This document shows positions 9,123 to 18,536 of a stretch of DNA of 64,000 nucleotides, in pieces. Both the position numbers and the translations under genes were made by a program. The DNA comes from CAMDTE01 sp964504345 (GTDB lineage: Bacteria > Bacteroidota > Bacteroidia > Flavobacteriales > Schleiferiaceae). The stretch spans positions 496,001 through 560,000 of the forward strand of contig CAZDDX010000001.1 of NCBI GenBank assembly GCA_964504345.1, read 5' to 3'. Position 1 is the first letter of the stretch; each line of letters starts with the position of its first letter. The notes below the pieces were generated by a model, which saw nothing but the letters and a program-made list of their open reading frames with translations, did not search any database and had not been told where the DNA came from.

Positions 9123-11428
9123 ACACCATGGCACGCGCTGCGTTGATCGTTGCCGGCATCGCCCTGCTGGCCGCGTGTTCTCCCGTCAGACGCCTGCTCC
9201 CTCAAGAAAAATTGCTCACCGGCGTACGCCTGGAAGTGGACGGAAAGGCTACTTCCGACGATGCGTATTGGGAAGTGGTGCAGCAATTGCCCAACCGCAA
9301 CATCCTGGGCTGGAAGGCCTACTTGGCCCTGCATAATCTCCCCCCGCGCGACTCGGAAAAAGCCTGGGCCCGCTGGCTGCACCGCATTGGCGAAGCGCCC
9401 GTGGTGCTGGATCCCGTTCGAACCGCAAAAACCCTTCGGCAGTTGGAACACGTCGCGGAAAACGACGGCTACCTGCGCGCCCAGGGAACGATTGCGTACA
9501 CGGAAGGAAAAAAGCCGCAACGAACCGCGCTAACCTACGAGGTAAAGCGCGGTCCGCAGTTTCGGATTGGCACCTGCACGTTCACCTATTATTCACCGGC
9601 ACTGGAAGAAGCCAACGCCGCACACCCCCTGCAGTCGGAGAGTTTATTGCATGCCGGCGCTCCCTTGCGTTCCATCACCTTGGACGCCGAACGCAACCGA
9701 ATCGCCACTGTCCTGCGCGAGTTGGGCTTTTTCTCCATGGGACCGGAGTTGGTGCGCATCCAGATCGACACCCTAAAAACGCCGGGAATTGCGCATTTGG
9801 AAATCCTATTGGAAGATCCGTACGTCACAACTCCCTCCGGCCCCGCCGTCACTCCCCACCGGGTGCGAACCGTTGGGCAGATTACCGTTTACCCCAACTA
9901 CCGCTACACCGACGGCTCCGCGGGCGGACGGCCAGTCTCAAATCCCGCTACGGGCATCCGTCAGGTGTCTACGGAAGGTTTGCATTCCTTCAACGCCAAC
10001 CGCCTCAACGAGTGGATTGTACCGCGACCAAAAACCACCTTTCGAGCGTCTTCGTTTGAGCAGACCGTCCGAAGAGTCAGCTCCTTCCCGGCGGTTCAAA
10101 GCGCGGAATGGCGATTCAGCGAGGCGCGGGGAGACACCATCAATGCAGACCTTCTGGTGGTTCGCGCGCCTGCGGCGCGCGTCTTTTTCCGCACCGAAGG
10201 CACTACCACCTCCGGACTCTACGGACTCGGAGGAACCGTCGGGCTGGGCCATTCCAACGTTTGGGGCGGCGCCGAGCGCTGGGAGCTTCGCTTGAACGGC
10301 GCCCTTTCTGCGCAGGCCGTCTCCGGAGACCAGCAAGCCTTGTTCAACACCGCCGAATGGGGACTGGAAACCTCCCTGCACTGGCCTCGGCTCTACGGTT
10401 GGCCCCAAGCCTGGAAGCCCAAAAACCTCGCCGCTGCCTACACCGAAGCCCGGCTCAACCTGAACCTCCAACAACGCCCTGAATTTGCCCGGCAAACCTT
10501 TGGTGCCCGCCTGCTCTTTGATTGGAAACCCACCCCCCGCGCAGAACACAGCTTGGCGCTGGTGGACCTGGCCTACATTCACCTACTCAACGCAGATCCC
10601 GCCTACGTCAATTCCTTGCTTTTCAAAACCGGATTCCAAAACACCCTCATCGCTGCGAGCACCTACCGTTTGCAGTGGTCCCCTCCTACCAAAAAATCCA
10701 TTCAAAAGTCATTGAATTGGTCCTTGGAAAGCGCCGGAACAACCTTGGAAGCCTTTCGTCGCCTGACTGGGGCCTCTTGGGACCAAGTGGACGGATCCTA
10801 CACCGTCGCCCAGGTTCCCTATGCCCACTACCTGCGAACGGAATTGGACGCACGCTACCGGTGGTTGCGTTCCGGCAAACGCCAATGGGCCTTCCGCGGA
10901 TTGGTGGGCGTGGCTTACACCCTGGCCAACTCCCCCACCTTGCCGCCCTTTGAAAAATCCTTTTTTGCGGGTGGAAGCAACGATTTACGCGCCTGGCCGG
11001 CGTACCGCTTGGGACCGGGCGCCTTCCCGGGTGCGGTCTTTGACACCCTGCGCTACGTATCCACTGGCCCCGCCAAACTCCTGTTCAGCGCAGAATACCG
11101 CTTTGCCATCGCCAGTTCGCTCTACGGCGCTGCCTTTGTGGACGCCGGCAACACCTGGCTTCTGCCGCGAAATTTGCGGGAAGGAACCGGTTTGCTGAAC
11201 CTGCCGGAATTGGCTCCGCTGGTGGTCTGGACGCCGCGTAATTTCCTGGCCCAAACTGCCCTGGGTGCAGGATTTGGACTGCGGTACGACTTTTCCTTTT
11301 TTGTGGTGCGCGCGGATTGGGGGATTCGCCTTTGGGACCCCACCGAGCCCCTGTCGGACCGACTCGTGGTGCTCCCGTTTCGGTTGAAAAAAACCGCTCT
11401 CAACCTGGGAATTGGTTACCCGTTCTAG
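9119..11428 (+). CDS. Omp85-family outer-membrane lipoprotein (TamL/BamA-like)
   Basis: A 769-aa protein combining an N-terminal lipoprotein signal (lipobox LLAAC within the first ~20 residues), POTRA-like periplasmic repeats in the first half and a C-terminal 16-stranded Omp85 barrel ending in an aromatic residue (GYPF). A lipidated N-terminus is the hallmark of TamL, the Bacteroidota counterpart of TamA, working in outer-membrane protein or lipid transport. The expected partner TamB is not adjacent, so a BamA paralogue remains possible. The sequence FFAGGSNDLRAWPAYRLGPG near residue 617 matches the conserved Omp85 strand and loop region (xRGF-like). Start: GTG 9119 overlapping the rpe stop, or ATG 9128. 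Confidence 0.85.
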   Translation: MNTMARAALIVAGIALLAACSPVRRLLPQEKLLTGVRLEVDGKATSDDAYWEVVQQLPNRNILGWKAYLALHNLPPRDSEKAWARWLHRIGEAPVVLDPVRTAKTLRQLEHVAENDGYLRAQGTIAYTEGKKPQRTALTYEVKRGPQFRIGTCTFTYYSPALEEANAAHPLQSESLLHAGAPLRSITLDAERNRIATVLRELGFFSMGPELVRIQIDTLKTPGIAHLEILLEDPYVTTPSGPAVTPHRVRTVGQITVYPNYRYTDGSAGGRPVSNPATGIRQVSTEGLHSFNANRLNEWIVPRPKTTFRASSFEQTVRRVSSFPAVQSAEWRFSEARGDTINADLLVVRAPAARVFFRTEGTTTSGLYGLGGTVGLGHSNVWGGAERWELRLNGALSAQAVSGDQQALFNTAEWGLETSLHWPRLYGWPQAWKPKNLAAAYTEARLNLNLQQRPEFARQTFGARLLFDWKPTPRAEHSLALVDLAYIHLLNADPAYVNSLLFKTGFQNTLIAASTYRLQWSPPTKKSIQKSLNWSLESAGTTLEAFRRLTGASWDQVDGSYTVAQVPYAHYLRTELDARYRWLRSGKRQWAFRGLVGVAYTLANSPTLPPFEKSFFAGGSNDLRAWPAYRLGPGAFPGAVFDTLRYVSTGPAKLLFSAEYRFAIASSLYGAAFVDAGNTWLLPRNLREGTGLLNLPELAPLVVWTPRNFLAQTALGAGFGLRYDFSFFVVRADWGIRLWDPTEPLSDRLVVLPFRLKKTALNLGIGYPF

Positions 11429-11439
11429 CCAAAAAAAGA

Positions 11440-11447
11440 TACCTTTG
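11440..11447 (+). promoter_or_regulatory. -7 element TACCTTTG of the aldolase gene
   Basis: Perfect match to TAnnTTTG in the 45-bp gap after the TamL-like gene; 26 nt before the aldolase ATG. Confidence 0.65.
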
Positions 11448-11473
11448 CCACCTCATCATCTAAGCAAACCGCC

Positions 11474-12532
11474 ATGGCCATCGAGCAAATCCGCACCCTT
11501 TTGGGCGACCAAGCCGACTACTTGTTGAACCACACCAGCACCGCCATCCCCAAGGAGACGCTGCACCTGCCCGGACCGGATTTTGTGGATCGTTCGTTTG
11601 CACAGACCAACCGCAACAACCAAGTACTTCGTAGTTTGGAGACCCTCTACGGCAAGGGCCGTTTGGGCGGTACCGGTTACTTGAGCATTTTGCCAGTGGA
11701 CCAAGGCATCGAACACAGCGCGGGTGCCAGCTTTGCCCCCAACCCCATTTACTTCGACCCCGAAAGCATTGTGAAATTGGCCATTGAGGCCGACTGCAAT
11801 GCGGTAGCTTCCACTTTTGGCGTTTTGGCAAGTGTTTCGCGCAAATACGCGCACAAAATTCCGTTCGTGGTTAAAATCAACCACAACGAATTCCTCTCCA
11901 TGCCCAATCAGTACGACCAAACGATGTACGGTTCGGTGGAGGACGCCTGGAACATGGGTGCTGTAGCCGTTGGCGCTACGGTCTACTTTGGTGCCGAAGA
12001 ATCGCGTCGCCAATTGCTGGAAGTGGCAGAAGCCTTCGAACGCGCCCGCGAATTGGGCATGGCCACCATCTTGTGGTGCTACACCCGCAACCCAGGATTC
12101 AAAGTGGACGGCGTGGACTACCACACCAGCGCAGATTTGAGCAGCCAGGCCATTCACTTGGGCGTCACCATCCAGGCAGACATCATCAAGCAAAAATTGC
12201 CCACCAACAACGGCGGTTACTTGGCCACCAAGCACGGCAAAACGCATCCGGCCGTTTATTCGCAATTGACTACAGACCACCCCATTGACTTGACCCGGTA
12301 CCAAGTAGCCAACAGCTACATGGGCCGCCAAGGCGTCATCAACTCAGGCGGCGAGTCCAAAGGCGCCAGTGACTTGGCCGAGGCCGTTGCCACGGCCGTC
12401 ATCAACAAGCGCGCCGGAGGGCAGGGCTTGATTTTGGGGCGCAAAGCCTTCCAGCGTCCGTTCCACGAAGGCGTTGCCCTGCTTCAAGAAATTCAGAACG
12501 TCTACTTGGATCCCGCGGTAACCATCGCGTAA
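11474..12532 (+). CDS. fbaB: Class I fructose-bisphosphate aldolase (FbaB/DhnA type)
   Basis: Schiff-base aldolase of the archaeal/DhnA type, cleaving fructose 1,6-bisphosphate in glycolysis and running in reverse in gluconeogenesis. The 352-aa protein contains the family segments YLSILPVDQGIEHS, PFVVKINHNEFLS, AVAVGATVYFG and the phosphate-binding GLILGRKAFQRP near the C-terminus. Length agrees with bacterial FbaB proteins. accD follows after 12 bp, so the two are probably cotranscribed from the promoter at 11440. A fructose-1,6-bisphosphatase gene is also in this window (35964). Confidence 0.93.
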   Translation: MAIEQIRTLLGDQADYLLNHTSTAIPKETLHLPGPDFVDRSFAQTNRNNQVLRSLETLYGKGRLGGTGYLSILPVDQGIEHSAGASFAPNPIYFDPESIVKLAIEADCNAVASTFGVLASVSRKYAHKIPFVVKINHNEFLSMPNQYDQTMYGSVEDAWNMGAVAVGATVYFGAEESRRQLLEVAEAFERARELGMATILWCYTRNPGFKVDGVDYHTSADLSSQAIHLGVTIQADIIKQKLPTNNGGYLATKHGKTHPAVYSQLTTDHPIDLTRYQVANSYMGRQGVINSGGESKGASDLAEAVATAVINKRAGGQGLILGRKAFQRPFHEGVALLQEIQNVYLDPAVTIA

Positions 12533-12544
12533 AAAAACGTACCT

Positions 12545-13408
12545 ATGGGTTGGTTCAAACGCACCAAAGAAGGCATCACCACGCCTACTGAAGAAAAAAA
12601 AGACTCACCGGACGGCTTGTGGCACATGTGTCCCAAGTGCAAGGTGGTGGTCAATACAGACGACCACGCCGACGCCCTGTGGACCTGCTCCAACTGCGGT
12701 CACCACGACGGCATTGATGCGGAGGAGTACTTTTCCTTTCTCTTCGACAACGGCGAATTCACCGAGCTGGATCCCAACATGATCGCGGTAGACCCGCTCG
12801 GTTTTGAGGACACCAAGAAATATACAGACCGTTTGGAGGCTACCCGCAAAAAAACGGGATTGAAAGACGCCCTTACTTCCGGCTACGGCACCCTAAACGG
12901 CCTGCCCGTAACTATTGCGTGCATGAACTTCAAGTTTATTGGCGGTTCCATGGGCTCCGTAGTAGGCGAGAAAATTGCTCGTGCCATTGACCACAGCTTG
13001 AAAAACAAGCAGCCGTTCATCATGATCAGCAAAAGCGGCGGCGCGCGCATGATGGAAGCGGCCTTTTCGCTCATGCAAATGGCCAAAACTTCTGCCAAAT
13101 TGACCCTGCTGGACAAGCACCGCATTCCCTATGTAAGTGTATTGACGGATCCCACCACCGGCGGAGTTACGGCTTCTTACGCCATGCTGGGCGACGTCAA
13201 CATCGCGGAACCCAACGCCCTCATTGGATTTGCCGGCCCACGCGTGGTCAAAGAAACCATCGGCAAAGACCTGCCGGAAGGATTCCAAACCTCGGAGTTT
13301 GTTTTGGAGCATGGATTCTTGGACTTCATAGTGGAACGAAAAAACATGAAGAACAAGATTGGCGAATACCTCCGATTGGTCGGAAACCATCCTCCTGTAG
13401 AAGTGTAA
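12545..13408 (+). CDS. accD: Acetyl-CoA carboxylase carboxyltransferase subunit beta
   Basis: Beta subunit of the carboxyltransferase half of acetyl-CoA carboxylase, which forms malonyl-CoA for fatty-acid synthesis. The 287-aa product has the N-terminal four-cysteine zinc ribbon (Cys29, Cys32, Cys48, Cys51: CPKC and CSNC) and the crotonase-like core with SKSGGARMMEAAFSLMQMAK, TDPTTGGVTASYAMLGD and GFAGPRVVKETIG. All key segments and the length are typical. It sits 12 bp after fbaB, with the alpha subunit gene accA elsewhere. Confidence 0.97.
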   Translation: MGWFKRTKEGITTPTEEKKDSPDGLWHMCPKCKVVVNTDDHADALWTCSNCGHHDGIDAEEYFSFLFDNGEFTELDPNMIAVDPLGFEDTKKYTDRLEATRKKTGLKDALTSGYGTLNGLPVTIACMNFKFIGGSMGSVVGEKIARAIDHSLKNKQPFIMISKSGGARMMEAAFSLMQMAKTSAKLTLLDKHRIPYVSVLTDPTTGGVTASYAMLGDVNIAEPNALIGFAGPRVVKETIGKDLPEGFQTSEFVLEHGFLDFIVERKNMKNKIGEYLRLVGNHPPVEV

Positions 13409-13443
13409 TACACAACATTCGTCGGGAATTGGGAAATAATTCG

Positions 13444-13451
13444 TACCTTTG
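13444..13451 (+). promoter_or_regulatory. -7 element TACCTTTG of rpsO
   Basis: Perfect TAnnTTTG match. It leaves a leader of about 40 nt before the rpsO ATG containing a small hairpin (TCCGA-AAA-TCGGA, 13456-13468); S15 autoregulation by leader structure is known in other bacteria, but no evidence beyond the hairpin is visible here. Confidence 0.65.
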
Positions 13452-13498
13452 CCCTTCCGAAAATCGGAGTACAGCACAACCATCTAAACGATCAAGGC

Positions 13499-13768
13499 AT
13501 GTATTTAACTGCTGACAAGAAGCAAGAAATCTTCGCCGCTCACGGCAAAGACGCTAAAGACACTGGAACGGCTGAAGGCCAAATCGCCCTCTTCACGTAC
13601 CGCATCAACCACCTGACCGAGCACTTAAAAAAGAACCGTAAAGACTTCAATACGGAGCGCTCATTGGTTCGCTTGGTGGGCAAGCGACGCAGCTTGTTGG
13701 ATCACTTGAAGAGCACCGAAATTCACCGCTACCGCGCAATCATTGAGAAGCTCGGTTTACGTAAATAA
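13499..13768 (+). CDS. rpsO: 30S ribosomal protein S15
   Basis: Primary 16S rRNA-binding protein of the small subunit platform. The 89-aa four-helix protein has the standard signatures TGTAEGQIALFTYRINHLTEHLK and LVGKRRSLLDHLK. It opens the rpsO-pnp-rpoD order. A strong hairpin terminator or processing site lies between it and pnp. Confidence 0.98.
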   Translation: MYLTADKKQEIFAAHGKDAKDTGTAEGQIALFTYRINHLTEHLKKNRKDFNTERSLVRLVGKRRSLLDHLKSTEIHRYRAIIEKLGLRK

Positions 13769-13793
13769 GACGTTCGCAACCGCGAAAAGCGTA

Positions 13794-13833
13794 GAAAAGG
13801 CAATTTCTTCGGAATTGCCTTTTCGCGTTTCTT
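13794..13833 (+). terminator. Hairpin after rpsO
   Basis: Perfect 12-bp stem (13794-13805 with 13813-13824, loop TCTTCGG) followed by CGCGTTTCTTT. It lies 26 bp before the pnp start, so it could be an attenuating terminator or an RNase III/PNPase processing site as known for rpsO-pnp in enterobacteria. Confidence 0.75.
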
Positions 13834-13849
13834 TCCGGTCCATCCCATT

Positions 13850-16099
13850 ATGTTTGAAATGATGAAAGCCCCAACCCCCATCCGGGAAGAGATTCGCCTG
13901 CCTGACGGCCGCACAATCACCCTGGAGACCGGCCGAATGGCCCGCCAAGCAGACGGTTCTGTCTTGGTTACGTGCGGAGGAACCGCACTGCTCGCTACCG
14001 TGGTATCGGACCCCAACGCCCGTCCGGGTGTGGACTTTATGCCGCTCACGGTGGAATACAAAGAAAAATTCGCTTCCTCAGGCCGCGTGCCCGGTGGATT
14101 CTTGAAGCGCGAAATGCGCCCAGCAGACCGCGAAATTCTCGTTGCTCGTTTGGTGGACCGCGTTTTGCGTCCCCTGTTTCCAGAAGATTACCATTCCGAG
14201 ACCCAATTGATCATCACGTTGCTCTCGTACGACGAGAACGTTGCTGCTGATTCCTTGGCCGGTTTGGCCGCTTCTACGGCTTTGGCCATTTCCGACATCC
14301 CCTTCAACGGTCCGATTTCGGAAGTATGCGTAGCCCGCGTCAACGGAAAAATCATCGTAAATCCTTCTCCTGCCCAGCTGGCTGATGCAGATATCGAAAT
14401 GATGATTGGCGGTTCTGCCGACAGCATCGTCATGGTGGAAGGAGAAATGTCTGAAGTGAGCGAGGCCGAAATGCTGGAGGCGATTGCCGCTGCCCACGAA
14501 GCCATCAAAGTTCAAGTGGCTGCCCAATTGGCGCTGGCCGCACGCGTTCCCGGCAGCAGCCCTAAGCGCACGTACAGCCACGAAACGCACGACGAAGTTC
14601 TTCGCGAGCGCGTGAAAAAAGCAACCTACGACCAAGCCTACGCCGTTGCCGGATTGGGTTTGGCAGACAAGCACCTCCGCAGCGCTAAGTTTCGCGAAGT
14701 ACGCGATGCATTCCTCGCCAGTTTGACGGAAGAGGAATTGGCTACCAGCGGTGAGTTGGCGAAAAAGTACTACCACGACGTGGAGTACGATGCCATGCGC
14801 AACCAAATTTTGGACAACGGCCGTCGTTTGGACGGACGTTCCACCACGGAAATTCGCCCCATTTGGGTGGAGACCGACGTGTTGCCCGGACCGCACGGCT
14901 GTGCGTTGTTCACCCGCGGCGAGACCCAATCCTTTACTACGGTAACCTTGGGTTCCAGCATGGATGCCAACCGCATCGACTCCGCTACCCACATTGGCGA
15001 GGAAAAATTTTACCTGCACTACAACTTCCCTCCCTTCTCTACCGGTGAAGCTCGCCCTTTGCGCGGCGTAAGCCGTCGCGAGATTGGACACGGCAACCTG
15101 GCCCAGCGCGCCTTAAAGCGCATGGTTCCTGATTCCGTAGGCTACACCATTCGCGTGGTATCGGACATCTTGGAATCCAACGGTTCCAGCTCCATGGCCA
15201 CTGTATGTGCAGGAACCCTGGCCCTGATGGACGCAGGTATTGAAATCACCCGTCCGGTGAGCGGCATCGCCATGGGCTTGATCACAGACAAAAATCGCTT
15301 TGCGGTATTGTCCGACATCCTGGGCGACGAAGACCACTTGGGCGACATGGACTTCAAAGTGACCGGAACGGCAAACGGCATCACCGCTTGTCAGATGGAC
15401 ATCAAAATCGGAGGTTTGACCTTCGAGATCATGGAGAAGGCCTTGATGCAAGCCAAAGAAGGTCGCGCACACATCTTGGGCAAAATGCTGGAAGCTGTTC
15501 CTGCCGTTCGTGCAGAATTGAAGCCCCACGCTCCCAAGTTGATCATCATGGAAATTCCCAAGAATTTCATTGGTGGCGTCATCGGACCCGGCGGCAAGAT
15601 CATTCAGGGCTTGCAAGCGGAAACCGGTTGCCACATCTCCATCAACGAAGTCGACGACAAAGGGGTTATCGAAATTTCCGGAACCAACCCAGAGGGCTTG
15701 GCCTTGGCGCAGCAGCGCATCCGCGAAATCTGCTTTGTTCCCGAAGTCGGCGCTACCTACAACGGTACCGTAAAGGGCATCCAAACGTTTGGCGTGTTCG
15801 TGGAAATCGGACGCGGAACGGAAGGTTTGTTGCACGTCTCCGAAATGGAATGGACCCGCGTTGAAGACCCATCTGCCCTATACAAAGAAGGGGATCGTGT
15901 GGAAGTGAAATTGATCGGTGAAGACAAAGGAAAATTGCGTTTGAGCCGCAAAGTATTGCTTCCCAAGCCGGAAGGTTACGTGGAGCGTGCACCTCGCGAA
16001 GACCGCGGACCGCGTGAAGACCGCCCGCGCCGTGACGATCGTCCCCGTCGGGACGACCGCCCCCGCCGGAACGAAAACAACAACGAAAGCGAAGCCTAA
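13850..16099 (+). CDS. pnp: Polyribonucleotide nucleotidyltransferase
   Basis: Phosphorolytic 3'-5' exoribonuclease of the RNA degradosome. The 749-aa protein shows two RNase PH-like domains (first with EYKEKFASSGRVPGGF, second with LHYNFPPFSTGEARPLRGVSRREIGHG), an inter-domain helical region, a KH domain with GVIGPGGKIIQ, and an S1 domain (GVFVEIGRGTEGLLHVSEM). The last ~35 residues are an Arg/Asp/Pro-rich repeat built on RDDRPRR, probably a disordered RNA-binding tail. ATG at 13850; M5 is a nearby alternative. Confidence 0.97.
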   Translation: MFEMMKAPTPIREEIRLPDGRTITLETGRMARQADGSVLVTCGGTALLATVVSDPNARPGVDFMPLTVEYKEKFASSGRVPGGFLKREMRPADREILVARLVDRVLRPLFPEDYHSETQLIITLLSYDENVAADSLAGLAASTALAISDIPFNGPISEVCVARVNGKIIVNPSPAQLADADIEMMIGGSADSIVMVEGEMSEVSEAEMLEAIAAAHEAIKVQVAAQLALAARVPGSSPKRTYSHETHDEVLRERVKKATYDQAYAVAGLGLADKHLRSAKFREVRDAFLASLTEEELATSGELAKKYYHDVEYDAMRNQILDNGRRLDGRSTTEIRPIWVETDVLPGPHGCALFTRGETQSFTTVTLGSSMDANRIDSATHIGEEKFYLHYNFPPFSTGEARPLRGVSRREIGHGNLAQRALKRMVPDSVGYTIRVVSDILESNGSSSMATVCAGTLALMDAGIEITRPVSGIAMGLITDKNRFAVLSDILGDEDHLGDMDFKVTGTANGITACQMDIKIGGLTFEIMEKALMQAKEGRAHILGKMLEAVPAVRAELKPHAPKLIIMEIPKNFIGGVIGPGGKIIQGLQAETGCHISINEVDDKGVIEISGTNPEGLALAQQRIREICFVPEVGATYNGTVKGIQTFGVFVEIGRGTEGLLHVSEMEWTRVEDPSALYKEGDRVEVKLIGEDKGKLRLSRKVLLPKPEGYVERAPREDRGPREDRPRRDDRPRRDDRPRRNENNNESEA

Positions 16100-16117
16100 A
16101 ATCCGTAGATTCAACCC

Positions 16118-16981
16118 ATGCGTCAGTTAAAAATCACCAAACAGGTTACCAACCGCGAAACCGCGTCGTTGGACAAATACCTGCAGGAAATTGGTAAAGT
16201 TGAACTGATCACGGCCCAAGAAGAGGTCGAATTGGCCCAGCGCATCAAAGCGGGGGACCAACGCGCCTTGGAGAAGTTGACGAAAGCCAACCTCCGTTTT
16301 GTGGTGTCCGTGGCCAAACAATACCAAAACCAAGGTTTGACGCTGCCGGATCTGATCAACGAAGGTAACCTGGGATTGATCAAAGCCGCGCAGCGGTTCG
16401 ACGAAACCCGAGGTTTTAAGTTCATTTCGTACGCCGTTTGGTGGATTCGCCAATCCATTTTGCAGGCTTTGGCCGAGCAAAGCCGGATTGTTCGTCTTCC
16501 TTTGAACAAAATCGGTTCGATCAACAAAATCAATAAGGCCTATGCCTCGTTGGAGCAGCAGCACCAACGTCCGCCCAGCGCGGAAGAGATTGCGGAGATC
16601 CTCGAAATGAGCGAAGACGACGTAAAGGAAAGCTTGCGCAACTCCGGTCGCCACGTGTCCATGGACGCACCGCTGGTGGAAGGAGAAGACAGCAACCTGT
16701 ACGACGTATTGAATTCCTCGGATTCTCCGCACCCAGACCAGGATTTGATGGTGGACTCTTTGCGCACGGAAATCGAGCGCTCTTTGGCCACACTCACGCC
16801 CCGCGAAGGAGACGTCATCCGACTGTACTTTGGTTTGAACGGGCAACACCCGCTCACGCTGGAGGAAATTGGCGAGAAATTTGATCTGACCCGCGAACGC
16901 GTGCGTCAAATCAAGGAGAAAGCCATTCGTCGTATGAAGCACACCTCGCGGAGCAAGATCCTCAAGACCTATTTGGGTTGA
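16118..16981 (+). CDS. rpoD: RNA polymerase primary sigma factor RpoD (Bacteroidota short form)
   Basis: Primary sigma factor, directing RNA polymerase to housekeeping promoters with the Bacteroidota TTG / TAnnTTTG signals. At 287 aa it lacks the long region 1.1 and non-conserved insert of proteobacterial RpoD, as is normal in this phylum. Region 1.2 is at about 17-50; regions 2.3-2.4 carry DLINEGNLGLIKAAQRFDETRG and FISYAVWWIRQSI; region 3 follows; region 4.2 has TLEEIGEKFDLTRERVRQIKEKAIRRM. The gene is 18 bp after pnp; a TAGATTCA sequence 4 nt before the ATG may be a weak own promoter. A strong terminator follows. Confidence 0.97.
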   Translation: MRQLKITKQVTNRETASLDKYLQEIGKVELITAQEEVELAQRIKAGDQRALEKLTKANLRFVVSVAKQYQNQGLTLPDLINEGNLGLIKAAQRFDETRGFKFISYAVWWIRQSILQALAEQSRIVRLPLNKIGSINKINKAYASLEQQHQRPPSAEEIAEILEMSEDDVKESLRNSGRHVSMDAPLVEGEDSNLYDVLNSSDSPHPDQDLMVDSLRTEIERSLATLTPREGDVIRLYFGLNGQHPLTLEEIGEKFDLTRERVRQIKEKAIRRMKHTSRSKILKTYLG

Positions 16982-17028
16982 TCTTGGAATCGCAAACAGT
17001 AATTATTCCAGTACGGATTGAGTAGTAG

Positions 17029-17057
17029 AAAACCGGCGCCTGCGCCGGTTTTTTTTA
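17029..17057 (+). terminator. Rho-independent terminator after rpoD
   Basis: 10-bp stem AAAACCGGCG / CGCCGGTTTT (17029-17038 with 17043-17052), loop CCTG, followed by further T residues. It ends the rpsO-pnp-rpoD unit. Confidence 0.88.
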
Positions 17058-17062
17058 TTTTG

Positions 17063-17070
17063 TACCTTAA
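17063..17070 (+). promoter_or_regulatory. Putative -7 element TACCTTAA of the lipoprotein gene
   Basis: Six of eight positions fit the TACCTTTG form common here. It lies 6 nt before the ATG at 17077, directly after the rpoD terminator. Confidence 0.45.
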
Positions 17071-17076
17071 GCATCT

Positions 17077-18426
17077 ATGAAACTACGAACCTTATTGACG
17101 CTGTTGTTGTTTGCCGGATTGGCCGCGTCATGTGGCCCCTCTGCCACCGCCCTGAAACGGTCGAAAAAACTGGAAGCCGCTGGCTTGGGCTACGAAGCGG
17201 CGGAGTCCGCCCTAGACGCCTTGGAAGCCAACCCAAACAACACCAAGGCATTGGTACAGGCAACGGTAGTCGGCCAACGAGAAATCATACGCATTGGAGC
17301 TGAATTTGAAAAACGTGCCGACGCTAACGAAGTGGTTGGGGCCTTGGAATCGTATGTGCGGGGGCGCAATTTGGTGGAACGCGCTGCCGAGTCAAGTATT
17401 GAATTGACGGGGTTGGAAATCTACACCAGCCGTTTTGCCCAGTTGCGCCAAGGTCATGTGGCTCAGTTGGTGGCGCAAGCAGACGCTGCCTTGAACAGCA
17501 ACGATTTCTCCGGCGCACAACGACTGTACGAAAACGCCCTTCGCTACGACCCAGACAACGCGTTGATTCGCAGCCAGTGGCGCGTATCCGTGGCCGAACC
17601 ACTGTTTCGTCAAGGTCTGCAATCGTATCAGGTCAAGCGCTACCGTACGGCCTACTACCAATGGGTTGATATGGAAAAAGCCATTGGTGAAGCGTACAAA
17701 AACAGCCGCCAATTGCAAGATTCAGCCGTTTACCTCGGCAAAGTCACGGTGGGCATTCGGGACGTCATTGCCCCCACCCGTCAAGAACTAGATTTGGCCC
17801 GCGGCCTTCGTGCGGATCTGCTCAGCAATTTGATCAATACACAAGAGCCCTTCATCGAGTGGATCGATTACAACGAACAGTACCGCTTCGCCGCGACTGA
17901 ACAGCCTGATTTCCTCTTGAACATGGAAATGACGGATTGGCAAGAACAGCCCGGAATGGCCTCTCGGTTTGAACGTCAAGGCTACCGAAAGGAGACGGTA
18001 AAAGTAAAAGACCCGCAAACCGGGGTAGAAACGAGTAAAGACATTTTCCACAAGGTCACCTACTTCGACATCGACTACCGGTTTTATGTAAAAGGAACAT
18101 TCCTTTTCAAACTAGAAGATGTCCGTACCAAACAGGTGGTGAGTAGCCGGGAGGTAAGCGATTTTCGGGAACAAATTGTAGCCACCGCGGAATATTCGGG
18201 CGGTAGCGCGGCTACTTTGTATCCCGGCTCGTGGGGTTCCCTAAACGAAGCACGTGCAACGGACGTAATCTCGTACAACCAGAAGGGCCAGTTGGACCAA
18301 CGTTTTCGGACCGTGTACAACCCGCGCGCCATCGATAACATGCGCGATCAGGTGCGCGACGGACTCACCAAAAAGGCCTCCAATGTGCTGTTTGAGACCC
18401 TCCGCTCCAACACGTTTTTGCCCTGA
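17077..18426 (+). CDS. Repeat-containing lipoprotein, function unknown
   Basis: A 449-aa predicted lipoprotein: N-terminal hydrophobic signal with lipobox LAASC at about residues 15-19. Residues ~25-190 are helical and TPR-like (KLEAAGLGYEAAESALDALEANPNN; ADAALNSNDFSGAQRLYENALRYDPDN), suggesting protein-protein contact in the periplasm. The C-terminal half (about 255-449) looks beta-rich, with paired segments FDIDYRFYVKGTFLFKLEDV and DQRFRTVYNPRAIDNMRDQVRDGL. No enzymatic motif was recognised. It is flanked by the rpoD terminator and a 137-bp gap, so it is probably monocistronic. Confidence 0.78.
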   Translation: MKLRTLLTLLLFAGLAASCGPSATALKRSKKLEAAGLGYEAAESALDALEANPNNTKALVQATVVGQREIIRIGAEFEKRADANEVVGALESYVRGRNLVERAAESSIELTGLEIYTSRFAQLRQGHVAQLVAQADAALNSNDFSGAQRLYENALRYDPDNALIRSQWRVSVAEPLFRQGLQSYQVKRYRTAYYQWVDMEKAIGEAYKNSRQLQDSAVYLGKVTVGIRDVIAPTRQELDLARGLRADLLSNLINTQEPFIEWIDYNEQYRFAATEQPDFLLNMEMTDWQEQPGMASRFERQGYRKETVKVKDPQTGVETSKDIFHKVTYFDIDYRFYVKGTFLFKLEDVRTKQVVSSREVSDFREQIVATAEYSGGSAATLYPGSWGSLNEARATDVISYNQKGQLDQRFRTVYNPRAIDNMRDQVRDGLTKKASNVLFETLRSNTFLP

Positions 18427-18536
18427 TTTTAAAGATTTCTTAGCGCAAACTGGCGCATCAAAGGCGCTTTAGGGCGGGATTTTTTTCATCCAATAATAAA
18501 ATAATCGGCAAGAAAATGTCTATTTGCCACGGTTGA

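Noticed and set aside
12534..12547. TACCTATG before accD as a promoter element
   Set aside because: The motif runs into the start codon itself and accD lies 12 bp after fbaB, so an operon is the simpler reading.
13850..14508. Minus-strand frames opposite pnp
   Set aside because: Antisense to highly conserved PNPase domains, with no start context or motif of their own.
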